DNA of 64,000 nucleotides from Rhodanobacteraceae bacterium (GCA_024233975.1 JACKOX010000001.1:248001-312000), one strand, 5' to 3'. Shown: positions 25,636 through 34,788, counted from the first letter of the stretch. Notes: a model not told the origin generated them from the letters alone. A program made the numbers and translations.

Positions 25636-27244
25636 CCGCCCGCTCCAGCGACAGCCAGCGACTGAGGTGATGATCGAGCAGGTTGTCGCGCCAGCCATTC
25701 ACGCGTGGCGCAACCAGGTGCTTGGAGGTGTAAAAGTACAGCGGCAGGATGGCGTGATCCCCAAGTAGCCGCGCTTCGGCTTCGGCGAGTTTCGCGCTGC
25801 GGATCGGCAGGGAATCCGCATTGCGGGCATCTTCGATCAGTTGGCTGAAATTCGCGTCGTGGTAGCCGCTCCAGTTGAGCGCGCCGTCATCGGCGAAGGC
25901 GGCCAGAAAATTCAGCGGGTCATCCGCATCAGCGATCCAACCACCACGAAACACTTGGGTGATCACCCGCTGCTTGCGGTTGCCGACGAAGACCTTCCAC
26001 TCTTCGTTGCGCAGCTCGGTGCGAACGCCGAGCACCTGCCGCCACATCGCAGCGACCGCCAGCGCCAGCCGTCGATGCGGCGTCGAGGTGTTGTAGCGAA
26101 GCTCGACATGCAGAGGCTTGTCCGCCGAATAGCCCGCTTCGGCATAGCGCTGACGAGCCAGCGACTCGCGCTCACCCTGCGTCATCGACGCCCAGGCCGG
26201 CGTCGGTCCGTCGTAACCGGCAACGCCCGGTGGCACCAGCGAGTAGGCCGGTGTTTCACCAAGGCCGCTGACGTGTCGCACGAGGATGTCGCGATCCACC
26301 GCCAGCGACAACGCTTCACGCAGCGCGTGCTTGTCGCGGAACGGCTCGCGCTCGAGATTGAAGCCGAGATAGAAAACCCCAAGATAGGGCGCGATGCGCA
26401 GCTGCTCGCCAAAGCGCGCGCGCCAGTAGTCCTGCGATCCCGGCGGCACCACTTCGGTGACATCAAGCCCGCCAGCGGCGAATCGCTGCAACTCGCTGGC
26501 CGCGTCTTCGGTGACCTCGAAACGCACCGCACCGATGGCCGGCGCGTCACGGAAGTGCGGGCTGCCCTCAAGCGTCAGCGATGACTGCGGCATCCACTCC
26601 ATAAGCCGATACGCGCCATTGCTGACCAGGTTGCCCGGCCGCGTGAACGCGCTGCCATGTTCTTCCACCGATGGAAGGTGCACGGGGAACGCCAGCGGCA
26701 GCGCCATCAGTGACGGCAACGGCAGGCTGCGTGTGGTGTGGATGACCAGGGTATGTGTATCCGTGGCCTCAACGCCGAGCTGCTCCACGGGAAGCTCGCC
26801 GCGCTGCACCGCTGTCGCGTTTCGGATGCCGTCATAGAGCGCGGCCAACGGCGCGGCGGTTTCCGGCGCGAAGGCGCGACGCAGGCTGTCCCGGACCTGC
26901 ATCGCGTCGATGGACTCGCCATTCGACCAGCGCCCATCTTCGCGCAGCACGAAGGTCCAGGTGCGTCCGTCATCCGCCAACGACCAGGATTCGGCAAGCC
27001 CGGGGACCAGACGGCCATCGGCGGCTTCGGTCACCAGCCCTTCGAACAGGTCGCGGAGGATGTTTCCGCAGGCCACCTCCTGGCAGCGTGCCGGGTCCAG
27101 CGTGCTTGGCTCCGGGCCGTTGCCGCGCACCAGCGTCGCCGGGTCCCGCGCCCACAGCGGCATCGACAACATCAGGACGGCGGCAAACAGGCACAGCGAT
27201 AGCGGGAAGAACCGTTTAGGCTTTGCGGGATCTGACATCGTCAT
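25628..27244 (-). CDS. Peptide ABC transporter substrate-binding protein (OppA/DppA-like)
   Basis: A 538-residue SBP_bac_5 protein. The signal peptide covers about residues 9-31 (FFPLSLCLFAAVLMLSMPLWA), followed by the family segments PSTLDPARCQEVACGNILRDLFEGL, LVPGLAESW and GWIADADDPLNFLAAF. It binds oligopeptides, or related ligands such as murein peptides, in the periplasm for the adjacent permease. The ATG at 27244 or the one two codons later are both possible starts; neither has a strong ribosome site. Translationally coupled to the permease gene. Confidence 0.93.
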   Translation of the reverse strand: MTMSDPAKPKRFFPLSLCLFAAVLMLSMPLWARDPATLVRGNGPEPSTLDPARCQEVACGNILRDLFEGLVTEAADGRLVPGLAESWSLADDGRTWTFVLREDGRWSNGESIDAMQVRDSLRRAFAPETAAPLAALYDGIRNATAVQRGELPVEQLGVEATDTHTLVIHTTRSLPLPSLMALPLAFPVHLPSVEEHGSAFTRPGNLVSNGAYRLMEWMPQSSLTLEGSPHFRDAPAIGAVRFEVTEDAASELQRFAAGGLDVTEVVPPGSQDYWRARFGEQLRIAPYLGVFYLGFNLEREPFRDKHALREALSLAVDRDILVRHVSGLGETPAYSLVPPGVAGYDGPTPAWASMTQGERESLARQRYAEAGYSADKPLHVELRYNTSTPHRRLALAVAAMWRQVLGVRTELRNEEWKVFVGNRKQRVITQVFRGGWIADADDPLNFLAAFADDGALNWSGYHDANFSQLIEDARNADSLPIRSAKLAEAEARLLGDHAILPLYFYTSKHLVAPRVNGWRDNLLDHHLSRWLSLERADE

Positions 27245-27364
27245 GCGCCGATGTTCGCACAGGCGAAGTTCGCCCGGCGGCCTTGCAACGCGCGACAATC
27301 GGCACCACCTTGCACTGACTGCTGACCACCGGCGTGGTTGGTGACCCCACGACGGAGCAATACC

Positions 27365-28771
27365 TTGTCCAGCCACAGCGCCCAGCCCGACACCGCCATC
27401 ACCGACCATCGCGAGCTGGCGGCCTATCTCGAAGCCGGCAGCAAACCTTCGAAGGACTGGCGCATCGGCACCGAACACGAGAAGTTCGGCTTCCGCCTCG
27501 ATGACCTGCGCCCGCTGACCTACGAGGGCCCACAAGGGATCGAAGCGGTGCTGCGCGGCCTGACCCGCTTCGACTGGGATCCGATCGAAGAAGACGGCAA
27601 GCTGATCGCGCTGAGCCGACCCGAGAATTCGCGCGGCGAAGCCTGCTGCAATAGCGCGGTCGGCATGGCGTCAGTGACACTGGAACCCGCGGGGCAACTG
27701 GAGCTGTCCGGTGCGCCGCTGGAAACCATCCACGACACCTGCTGTGAAGCCGCCTGCCACCTGAAGGAAGTCAAGGCGATCAGCGAGGAGCTGGGCATCG
27801 GCTTCCTCGGCATGGGCTTCCAGCCCAAGTGGAAGCGCGAGGAGATGCCGTGGATGCCCAAGGGCCGCTACGGGATCATGCGCCGCTACATGCCGACGGT
27901 CGGCAACCTCGGCCTCGACATGATGACGCGCACCTGCACCGTGCAGGTCAACCTCGACTTCGCCGATGAAGCGGACATGGTGAAGAAGTTCCGCGTGTCG
28001 CTGGCGCTGCAGCCGATCGCCACCGCGCTGTTCGCCGATTCGCCGTTCACCGACGGCAAGCCCAACGGCTACCTGAGCTACCGCTCGCACATCTGGACCG
28101 ATACCGACCCGCACCGCACCGGCATGCTCGACTTCGTGTTCGAGGACGGTTTCGGCTTCGAGCGCTACGTCGACTACATGCTCGACGTGCCGATGTACTT
28201 CGCCTACCGCAACGGCGTCTACCACGACGCCGCCGGGCAGAGCTTCCGCGACTTCCTGGCCGGCAAGCTGCCTGCGCTGCCCGGCGAACGCCCGAGCATC
28301 CGCGACTGGTCAGATCACCTGACCACGGCCTTCCCCGAGGTGCGTCTCAAGAAATTCCTGGAAATGCGCGGAGCGGACGGCGGACCGTGGAGCCGCCTGT
28401 GCGCATTGCCGGCGTTCTGGGTCGGCCTGCTCTACGACCAGACCGCGCTGGATGCCGCCTGGGATCTGGTCCGTGATTTCAGCCTGGCCGAGCGTCACGC
28501 CCTGCGTGACGGCGTACCGAAGCACGCACTCAAGCTGCCGTTCCGTGATGGCACGGTCCGCGACCTCGCCCGTGAAGCGGTCAAGATCGCCGCCCACGGC
28601 CTGCAGCGCCGCGCACGCCTGAACAGTCGTGGCGCCGATGAGCGCCTCCACCTCGAGCCGCTGATCGAGTTCATCGAAGCCAACCAGACCCCTGCCGAAC
28701 GCAAGCTGGAACTGTTCCACGGCGAATGGAACGGCAGCGTCGACCCGGTGTTTCGCGAATTTGCCTACTGA
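27365..28771 (+). CDS. gshA: Glutamate-cysteine ligase, plant/proteobacterial type
   Basis: A 468-residue enzyme for the first step of glutathione synthesis (ATP-dependent gamma-glutamylcysteine formation), of the GCS2/plant-like class. Recognisable segments include WRIGTEHEKFGF (substrate site), PAGQLELSGAPL, YMPTVGNLGLDMMTRTCTVQVN and FSLAERHALRDGVPK. I chose a TTG start at 27365 because ACGGAG sits 7 nt before it; GTG and TTG codons 24-27 nt upstream are alternatives. Glutathione made here is the cofactor for the formaldehyde pathway encoded at 31-33 kb. A SEC-C protein follows by 50 nt. Confidence 0.94.
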   Translation: MSSHSAQPDTAITDHRELAAYLEAGSKPSKDWRIGTEHEKFGFRLDDLRPLTYEGPQGIEAVLRGLTRFDWDPIEEDGKLIALSRPENSRGEACCNSAVGMASVTLEPAGQLELSGAPLETIHDTCCEAACHLKEVKAISEELGIGFLGMGFQPKWKREEMPWMPKGRYGIMRRYMPTVGNLGLDMMTRTCTVQVNLDFADEADMVKKFRVSLALQPIATALFADSPFTDGKPNGYLSYRSHIWTDTDPHRTGMLDFVFEDGFGFERYVDYMLDVPMYFAYRNGVYHDAAGQSFRDFLAGKLPALPGERPSIRDWSDHLTTAFPEVRLKKFLEMRGADGGPWSRLCALPAFWVGLLYDQTALDAAWDLVRDFSLAERHALRDGVPKHALKLPFRDGTVRDLAREAVKIAAHGLQRRARLNSRGADERLHLEPLIEFIEANQTPAERKLELFHGEWNGSVDPVFREFAY

Positions 28772-28821
28772 GACAGCGCAGAACCACCATCCAACTCACA
28801 TCTCCCGGAAAAGTCCAGAAC

Positions 28822-29604
28822 ATGACCAGTCTCCAGCACGCCGACCTGACCGACGATGAGCTTGAACAGCTCAGCGCCCTGATCAACAGCCGTTACGACG
28901 ACGGCATGGGCCCGCCGCTGGAGATGGTCGATGGCTTGCTGTCGGCTGTTGTTGTCAGCCCTACGCTGATTCCGCCCAGCGATTACATTCCGCTGGTGTT
29001 CGGCGAAGACGGTGCCTGGGAAACCATGGAGCAGGCGCAGCAGGCAATGGAGCTGCTGATGCGCCTCCAGAACCAGGTCGCGCGACGCATCGCGCTGCCA
29101 TTGTCGGAAGAAGACGGCGCCAGCGAGGAGCACATGCCGCTGTTGCTGCTGCCCGAAGGCGAGCTTGATGGGGACCAGCCGACTGACGAAATGCTCGAAG
29201 CCGATCCGTTCGCCGGCATTGATCCCGACTTTCCTTTCGCGGCGCTTTGGGCCCACGGCTTTCTGCTCGGCGTGGACCTGCGCGACGATGCATTCCGCGT
29301 GCTGGAATCCGAGCTGGACTGGCTGACTGGCGACCTCGACATGCTGGCAACGCTGTCGGAAGCGGCGACTGAGGACGACGAAGTCGAACCGGATCCCTCC
29401 GCGGACCAGCGCACGCCGCTGGCCCTGCGTGAGCGCTTCGAGCATGCCATGCAGATTCCGTTCATGCTCAGCGCCCTGAACGAGCACCGCCTCGCGCACG
29501 GCGGATCGCGGGTGCCGGTGCGCGCGGAAAAGAAGCCGGGCCGCAATGACCTGTGCTCCTGCGGCAGCGGCCGCAAATACAAGCGTTGCTGCGGCGCGAA
29601 CTAA
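28822..29604 (+). CDS. UPF0149/YecA-like protein with SEC-C metal-binding tail
   Basis: A 260-residue acidic protein. The N-terminal two thirds resemble the YgfB/YecA (UPF0149) family (LEMVDGLLSAVVVSPTLIPPSDYIPLVFG, AALWAHGFLLGVDL). The last 20 residues form a SEC-C zinc motif with the form CxCxSGxxYKxCC (NDLCSCGSGRKYKRCCG). Such tails bind zinc and, in SecA, contact SecB and ribosomes; YecA has been linked to SecA. Probably co-transcribed with gshA. The function is not established. Confidence 0.88.
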   Translation: MTSLQHADLTDDELEQLSALINSRYDDGMGPPLEMVDGLLSAVVVSPTLIPPSDYIPLVFGEDGAWETMEQAQQAMELLMRLQNQVARRIALPLSEEDGASEEHMPLLLLPEGELDGDQPTDEMLEADPFAGIDPDFPFAALWAHGFLLGVDLRDDAFRVLESELDWLTGDLDMLATLSEAATEDDEVEPDPSADQRTPLALRERFEHAMQIPFMLSALNEHRLAHGGSRVPVRAEKKPGRNDLCSCGSGRKYKRCCGAN

Positions 29605-29636
29605 GCGCCGGCCAATATCCGCCAGCCATGCCGACC

Positions 29637-30755
29637 TCAGGGCGACTCGAAACCGTCTCCGAATAGCGTGGCGAATTCGGCCGCGCCAAGATCAACCGCG
29701 CTGCCTGCCACGCGACTCCGCCCGTAATAGTCCAGGCTGCCCTGCAGCAGGGGGATGTAGTAGGCACCGGCATCACGCGCACTGGAGCCGGCGGCAAGCT
29801 GGTAGTCATCGCCGGAGAACCCCGCGCTCCCCGTGCTGCTTCCGGTGTCTTCCAGCGGCGTTCCGTAAACGCCGGCGTAGCGATTGTTGATCAACCTGAC
29901 ATTGCCGAAGACGCGGATGTCGGCGCGCTCGGCCGCGCTGGCAGTATTTCGATCAAACACGTTGTTGGCGACGATGATCTCAAGGAGTGATGGCGGCTCC
30001 GAAGAGACAGCCGTGAGCCCGGTTGTTCCGATCGAACTGCTAGAAGCGTTGTCCGCAAAGGTGTTGTTGAGGATGTATCCATCGTCGCTACCGGTGATGG
30101 ATATCCTGACTGGCACGTCTTCGCCGGCATCGTTTTCGACAAACAGGCTGTTTCTAACCACTACCCCCTGATCCGCGAAAATGCTGACAGCCGCGGCACC
30201 AGTGGTAGGGACGGCAACACACTGCTGGACCCGGATACGATCCAGAACGACGGCCAACCCACCCGCGACCGGTTTTGAGATGAAAAGGCAAGTAGGTATG
30301 CCAATGTCCCTGTAGCCACCGCCTATCATCAGGTTTTCGATGAACAGCGTGCCGTTGAAGGTCTCCTCCGAGTAGAACTCGATCACGGACCGCTGGCCGC
30401 TGCCCCAGAGCACCGTCGTGCTGGGGCCTCCATCCTGGCTGTCACAATTGCCGGGAGTCCCGCTCCAGCCGCCCGAAATCCGGATCGTCTTTCCAAGCCC
30501 GTCGGGCCTTCCGGAATAGCCGAAATCGCCATTGGAAAAAGCAAACAGGCCCTGCTTGATGCGAACTTCTTCCTGCGTCTCACCCGACGCAAAGGCCGCG
30601 TCCATCTGCGACTTGAAGTCGCCTTCGGTATTGATGCAGCGAATGGCTGCCTGCGATGCGGAGAAAGGAACGCCGAGCAGGACAAGGAGCAGACCGGACA
30701 GAGGGAGCGAACGCGGCCTCGCATGTGGCGACAAGCGACGTGGATCAATAGCCAT
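29637..30755 (-). CDS. Secreted right-handed beta-helix-like protein with GFE tail
   Basis: A 372-residue exported protein. A long twin-Arg-containing signal peptide (about residues 1-34: HARPRSLPLSGLLLVLLG ... SASQA) precedes a repetitive beta-rich region. That region has the YILNNTFADN, EIIVANNVFDRN and VRLINNRYAG rungs of parallel beta-helix proteins. A choice-of-anchor-like end follows (DLGAAEFATLFGDGFESP). The ATG at 30755 is preceded by AAGGGA. The terminal LFGDGFE resembles tails of two other secreted proteins in the window. It may bind polysaccharide or act on it, but no catalytic residues can be named. Confidence 0.8.
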   Translation of the reverse strand: MAIDPRRLSPHARPRSLPLSGLLLVLLGVPFSASQAAIRCINTEGDFKSQMDAAFASGETQEEVRIKQGLFAFSNGDFGYSGRPDGLGKTIRISGGWSGTPGNCDSQDGGPSTTVLWGSGQRSVIEFYSEETFNGTLFIENLMIGGGYRDIGIPTCLFISKPVAGGLAVVLDRIRVQQCVAVPTTGAAAVSIFADQGVVVRNSLFVENDAGEDVPVRISITGSDDGYILNNTFADNASSSSIGTTGLTAVSSEPPSLLEIIVANNVFDRNTASAAERADIRVFGNVRLINNRYAGVYGTPLEDTGSSTGSAGFSGDDYQLAAGSSARDAGAYYIPLLQGSLDYYGRSRVAGSAVDLGAAEFATLFGDGFESP

Positions 30756-30884
30756 CAGCTGTCCCTTCATTTGGCTGTCGTGCGCAAAGGGTATGCCATT
30801 TGTCGGCCCTGTCGAGAGGAGGCGGGCGCCGGCGCAAAGCAGGATGACGTGGCCAGCGACTTGGCGGGCCGGGCACAACCCGCA

Positions 30885-30905
30885 TATACTCCCCTGCAGT
30901 ATAAT
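30885..30905 (+). promoter_or_regulatory. FrmR operator overlapping the frm promoter
   Basis: The inverted repeat TATACT-CCCCTGC-AGTATA (30885-30903) has the AT-arm/C-rich-centre form of known FrmR/CsoR-family operators. It overlaps a perfect -10 box TATAAT (30900-30905), which lies 15 nt before the frmR ATG. Binding would therefore block RNA polymerase. No good -35 was seen. Confidence 0.75.
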
Positions 30906-30919
30906 TCAAAGCCGTCGCC

Positions 30920-31198
30920 ATGCCGCACAGCCCGGAAGAAAAAAAGCGCGCCATCACCCGCCTGCGCCGCATCCGCGGACAGGCGGATGCGCTGGAGCGC
31001 GCCATCGAAGAAGGCTCGGAATGCGCGGCAGTGCTGCAGCAGATCGCCGCCATCCGCGGCGCCGTCAACGGCCTGATGGCCGACGTGCTGGAAAGCCATC
31101 TTCGCGAGGGGCTGTTTGATCCATCCAAGCGCGAAGAGGTCGACCGCGAGGTCGAGCTCGACGCCACCCTCGACCTGATCCGTCGCTATCTCAAGTAA
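30920..31198 (+). CDS. frmR: Formaldehyde-responsive repressor, CsoR/RcnR family
   Basis: A 92-residue all-helical DUF156 repressor. Pro2 and Cys35 are both present (MPHSPEEKK; EGSECAAVL); in Escherichia coli FrmR these residues are cross-linked by formaldehyde, releasing DNA. His60 (ESHLRE) matches the family metal-site position. It begins the operon frmR-frmA-frmB, with frmA 10 nt downstream, and an FrmR-type operator overlaps its promoter, so it should repress its own operon. Confidence 0.95.
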   Translation: MPHSPEEKKRAITRLRRIRGQADALERAIEEGSECAAVLQQIAAIRGAVNGLMADVLESHLREGLFDPSKREEVDREVELDATLDLIRRYLK

Positions 31199-31208
31199 AG
31201 GAACCGCC

Positions 31209-32318
31209 ATGAAATCCCGTGCCGCCGTCGCCTTCGCCGCTGGCGAACCGCTGAAGATCGTCGAGATCGACGTCGCCCCGCCGAAGGCCGGCGAGGTGCT
31301 GATCAGGATCAGCCATACCGGCGTCTGTCACACCGATGCCTTCACCCTTTCCGGCGATGATCCGGAAGGCCTGTTCCCCTGCGTGCTGGGTCATGAAGGC
31401 GCGGGCGTCGTTGTCGAAGTCGGCGAAGGCGTGACCTCGGTGAAGCCGGGCGACCACGTGATTCCGCTGTACACCGCCGAATGCGGCGAATGCCTGTTCT
31501 GCAAGTCGGGCAAGACCAACCTGTGCACCTCGGTGCGCGCCACCCAGGGCAAGGGCGTGATGCCCGACGGCACCACGCGTTTCTCCTACAACGGCGAGCC
31601 GATCTACCACTACATGGGTTGCTCGACCTTCAGCGAGTACACGGTGGTGGCCGAAGTGTCTCTGGCCAAGATCAATCCCGAGGCCAACCACGAGCACGTC
31701 TGCCTGCTCGGCTGCGGCGTGACCACTGGCATCGGGGCCGTGCACAACACGGCCAAGGTGCAGGAAGGCGATTCCGTCGCCGTGTTCGGTCTCGGCGGCA
31801 TCGGCCTTGCAGTGATCCAGGGTGCGCGGCAGGCCAAGGCGGGCCGCATCATTGCCATCGATACCAATCCGTCGAAGTTCGAGCTGGCGAAGCAGTTCGG
31901 CGCCACCGACTGCGTGAACCCCAAAGACCACGACAAGCCGATCCAGGAAGTGATCGTCGGCATGACCGGTTGGGGCGTGGACCACAGCTTCGAGTGCATC
32001 GGCAACGTGCAGGTGATGCGCGCCGCGCTGGAATGCGCGCACCGCGGCTGGGGCCAGAGCGTGATCATCGGCGTCGCTGGCGCCGGACAGGAAATCAGCA
32101 CGCGTCCGTTCCAGCTGGTCACCGGCCGCAGGTGGATGGGCACGGCCTTCGGCGGCGTGAAGGGCCGCTCGCAGCTGCCCGGCATGGTCGAGGATTCGAT
32201 GAAGGGCGACATCCAGCTCGCCCCCTTCGTGACCCACACCATGCCGCTGGACGACATCAACGATGCCTTCGACCTGATGCACGAAGGCAAGTCGATCCGC
32301 AGCGTGGTGCATTACTGA
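31209..32318 (+). CDS. frmA: S-(hydroxymethyl)glutathione dehydrogenase / GSNO reductase (class III ADH)
   Basis: A 369-residue zinc alcohol dehydrogenase. The catalytic zinc site is GVCHTDAFTLSG (Cys) with GHEGAG (His), the structural zinc loop is CGECLFCKSGKTNLC, and the NAD site is VFGLGGIGLAVIQGA. It oxidises S-hydroxymethylglutathione to S-formylglutathione; class III enzymes also reduce S-nitrosoglutathione. Its TGA overlaps the ATG of frmB by one base. Glutathione supply comes from gshA 3 kb upstream. Confidence 0.97.
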   Translation: MKSRAAVAFAAGEPLKIVEIDVAPPKAGEVLIRISHTGVCHTDAFTLSGDDPEGLFPCVLGHEGAGVVVEVGEGVTSVKPGDHVIPLYTAECGECLFCKSGKTNLCTSVRATQGKGVMPDGTTRFSYNGEPIYHYMGCSTFSEYTVVAEVSLAKINPEANHEHVCLLGCGVTTGIGAVHNTAKVQEGDSVAVFGLGGIGLAVIQGARQAKAGRIIAIDTNPSKFELAKQFGATDCVNPKDHDKPIQEVIVGMTGWGVDHSFECIGNVQVMRAALECAHRGWGQSVIIGVAGAGQEISTRPFQLVTGRRWMGTAFGGVKGRSQLPGMVEDSMKGDIQLAPFVTHTMPLDDINDAFDLMHEGKSIRSVVHY

Positions 32319-33160
32319 TGGAGCGCGTCGAACGCCGCGCCTGCTTCGGCGGCTGGCAGGAAGTCTGGCAGCACCGCTCGGCGGTACTGGACTGCGACAT
32401 GCGATTTGCCGTCTACCTGCCGCCACAGGCTGAAGGCGAACATGAAGCGCTGCCGGTGCTGTACTGGCTGTCCGGCCTCACCTGCAACGAGCAGAACTTC
32501 ATCACCAAGGCGGGCGCACAGCGCTACGCCGCCGAGCACGGCATCGTTCTTGTCGCGCCAGACACCAGTCCACGCGGCGAGGACGTGGCCAACGACGAAG
32601 CCTACGACCTCGGCCAGGGCGCCGGTTTCTACCTCAACGCCACGCAGGCGCCGTGGGCGGCGCATTTCCGCATGGAAGACTATGTGGTCGACGAACTGCC
32701 GCGTCTGGTCGAGGAGAACTTCCCGGTATCAAGCGCTCGCTCGATCAGCGGGCATTCGATGGGTGGGCATGGCGCATTGACCTTGGCACTTCGTCATCCG
32801 GGCCGCTATCGCAGCGTGTCGGCGTTTTCGCCCATCGTCGCGCCGTCGCAAGTGCCGTGGGGCGAAAAAGCCTTCACCGCCTATCTTGGCGATGACCGCG
32901 GGGCGTGGAAGCAGCGCGATGCCGTCGAACTGGTCGCCAATGCCAGCGAACGCCTGCCGCTGCTGGTCGACCAGGGCGATGCCGACGAATTCCTTGCCAC
33001 CCAGCTGAAGCCCGAACTGCTTGAGATCGCCTGCCGCGGCGCTGGTCACCCGCTGACCCTGCGCCTGCAGCCCGGCTACGACCACAGCTATTACTTCATC
33101 GCCAGCTTCATCGGCGAGCACGTCGCCCATCATGCAGCGGCGCTGCGCCGCGGCGGCTGA
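32318..33160 (+). CDS. frmB: S-formylglutathione hydrolase
   Basis: A 280-residue esterase-D family alpha/beta hydrolase. The nucleophile is Ser in SGHSMGGHGAL, the acid is Asp in LVDQGDADEFL, and the His is in PGYDHSYYFIASF. It hydrolyses S-formylglutathione to formate and glutathione, completing formaldehyde detoxification. The ATG at 32318 overlaps the frmA stop. The family start MERVERRACFGGWQ supports it. Confidence 0.96.
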   Translation: MERVERRACFGGWQEVWQHRSAVLDCDMRFAVYLPPQAEGEHEALPVLYWLSGLTCNEQNFITKAGAQRYAAEHGIVLVAPDTSPRGEDVANDEAYDLGQGAGFYLNATQAPWAAHFRMEDYVVDELPRLVEENFPVSSARSISGHSMGGHGALTLALRHPGRYRSVSAFSPIVAPSQVPWGEKAFTAYLGDDRGAWKQRDAVELVANASERLPLLVDQGDADEFLATQLKPELLEIACRGAGHPLTLRLQPGYDHSYYFIASFIGEHVAHHAAALRRGG

Positions 33161-33204
33161 AACAGCACGCCGAACGCGTCGCCGCGACAACCCAAGCCGG
33201 AAAC

Positions 33205-33225
33205 TGCCGCCGGATTCCGGCGGCA
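33205..33225 (+). terminator. Hairpin after frmB
   Basis: A perfect 9-bp stem TGCCGCCGG-ATT-CCGGCGGCA lies 45 nt beyond frmB. The T-run (CTTTTTTCG at about 33,242) is 16 nt further on, so this is a weak or Rho-assisted terminator. Some read-through into the haemoglobin gene is possible. Confidence 0.5.
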
Positions 33226-33312
33226 TGTCGATTTCGCCCTGCTTTTTTCGTTATGCGCTGGGACGGACCCAACCGGGCAGCCGTCCATTCCCCTTGAACA
33301 AGGAGCAAACGC

Positions 33313-33666
33313 ATGACGATCTACCAGAAACTGGGCGGCGCGGCCGCCATTGATGCGGCCGTCGACATCTTCTACCGCCGGGTCCTGTCCGACGAGCGGG
33401 TCAGCAACTTTTTCGACGATGTGGACATGGAGCGGCAGCACGCCAAGCAGCGGGCATTCCTGACCATGGTCCTCGGTGGCCCGCACGAATACAGCGGTCG
33501 CGACCTGCGCAGCGCGCATCAGCGCATGGCGCTCAATGATGGCCATTTCGACGCCGTCGCCGAGCACCTGGAGGCCACGCTGCAGGAGCTGCAGGTCGGT
33601 TCGGACGACATCTCCGCCGTGCTCGCCGTGGTCGAAGGCGCCCGCCCGGACGTTCTGGATCGCTGA
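33313..33666 (+). CDS. Group I truncated haemoglobin
   Basis: A 117-residue 2-on-2 globin. The start MTIYQKLGGAAAIDAAVDIFY is typical of TrHbN. Tyr21 (B10) and Phe20 lie in the distal pocket and His69 (SAHQRM) is the likely proximal ligand. Group I members oxidise nitric oxide to nitrate when a reductase supplies electrons. AAGGAGC precedes the ATG, and the reductase gene follows 12 nt later. The adjacent GSNO reductase/formaldehyde operon makes an NO-stress role plausible. Confidence 0.93.
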   Translation: MTIYQKLGGAAAIDAAVDIFYRRVLSDERVSNFFDDVDMERQHAKQRAFLTMVLGGPHEYSGRDLRSAHQRMALNDGHFDAVAEHLEATLQELQVGSDDISAVLAVVEGARPDVLDR

Positions 33667-33678
33667 CTGGCGATCACC

Positions 33679-34677
33679 ATGGACAAGCCCAGCCAAACCG
33701 CGCGCATCCGTTTCGACGGATGCGACATCGCCTGCCGGCCCGGACAAAGCGTGCTGGAGGCGCTGGAACAGGCCGGCCATCGCGTGCCGTCCGGATGCCG
33801 CAGCGGCGCCTGCCAGGCCTGCCTGCTGCACGCCGACGACAGCGAAGCCACCACCGCAGCGCAGGCCGGGCTCAGTCCGGCCCAGCGCCTGACCGGCCTG
33901 TTCCTGAGCTGCCAGTGCCGCCCTGCCGCCAACGAGCAGCTGCATGTGCGTCGACCTGCCGACAGCCCACGTCATGTCGCCCGGGTGCTCGGACAGACCT
34001 GGCTGGGCGCGTCGGTGTATCGCCTGCGCCTGCACTGCGACATCGACTACCTCCCCGGACAATACATCACCCTGTTTCGCGACGACTGCACGGCACGCAG
34101 CTTCTCCATCGCCAGCCTTCCGGGGCCGGATCGGCAGATCGACCTGCACGTCCGGCATCGCCGTGACGGCGCGGTCAGCGATTGGGCCGCCCGGCTGAAG
34201 CCCGACAGCCAGCTCTGGCTGCAGGGTCCGATGGGGCGCTGTGTCTATGCGAGTCCGGCGGACCAGCCGCTACTGCTACTGGCCCTTGGCACCGGCCTCG
34301 GCGCGATGACGGCGATTCTCCACCACGCGCTTTCGCGGGGGCATCGTGCACCGATCCACCTGCTGGCGGCGACCCGTCGCGCCGTGGATGCCTATGGACT
34401 GGACCTGCGCGACCAGTTGCCGAAAGGCCATCCGGTGACGATCCGGCACATGGCCCTGCAGGGGCAGCGACCCGGCATGGAGCAGCAGGACCTGTACGAC
34501 GCGGTGCGGGCCGGTTACCCGGATCTGGCGGGCTGGGCCGTCCATCTCTGCGGCAGCGAACGCATGGTGGCAACCCTGCGTCGCCACGCCTTCGTCGCCG
34601 GCGCGGCGATGCGCGACATCCATGCGGACATTTTCCACTCGGGAACTGCAGGTCGCGAAGTCCGCAACAGCGCCTGA
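33679..34677 (+). CDS. 2Fe-2S ferredoxin-NAD(P)H reductase (electron donor for the haemoglobin?)
   Basis: A 332-residue oxidoreductase with three domains. A plant-type ferredoxin (about 1-85) has Cys40, Cys45, Cys48 and Cys78 as cluster ligands (SGCRSGACQAC; FLSCQC). An FAD domain (about 95-195) has TARSFSIASLPG. An NAD(P) domain (about 200-332) has LLLALGTGLGAMTAILHHAL and HLCGSERMV. This is the benzoate-dioxygenase-reductase layout, but no oxygenase is nearby. It lies 12 nt after the truncated haemoglobin gene, so it may reduce that protein. This is inference from context. Confidence 0.88.
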   Translation: MDKPSQTARIRFDGCDIACRPGQSVLEALEQAGHRVPSGCRSGACQACLLHADDSEATTAAQAGLSPAQRLTGLFLSCQCRPAANEQLHVRRPADSPRHVARVLGQTWLGASVYRLRLHCDIDYLPGQYITLFRDDCTARSFSIASLPGPDRQIDLHVRHRRDGAVSDWAARLKPDSQLWLQGPMGRCVYASPADQPLLLLALGTGLGAMTAILHHALSRGHRAPIHLLAATRRAVDAYGLDLRDQLPKGHPVTIRHMALQGQRPGMEQQDLYDAVRAGYPDLAGWAVHLCGSERMVATLRRHAFVAGAAMRDIHADIFHSGTAGREVRNSA

Positions 34678-34788
34678 ATTTCCTCGCGACTCAAACACGA
34701 AAGCCATGCGGAGCGGCTTCGGAGATCGATCAGCACCTGGCAAGTTGATGGCAATGGCCCGTGTCGGACATGCCGCGACCGTCTTCTG

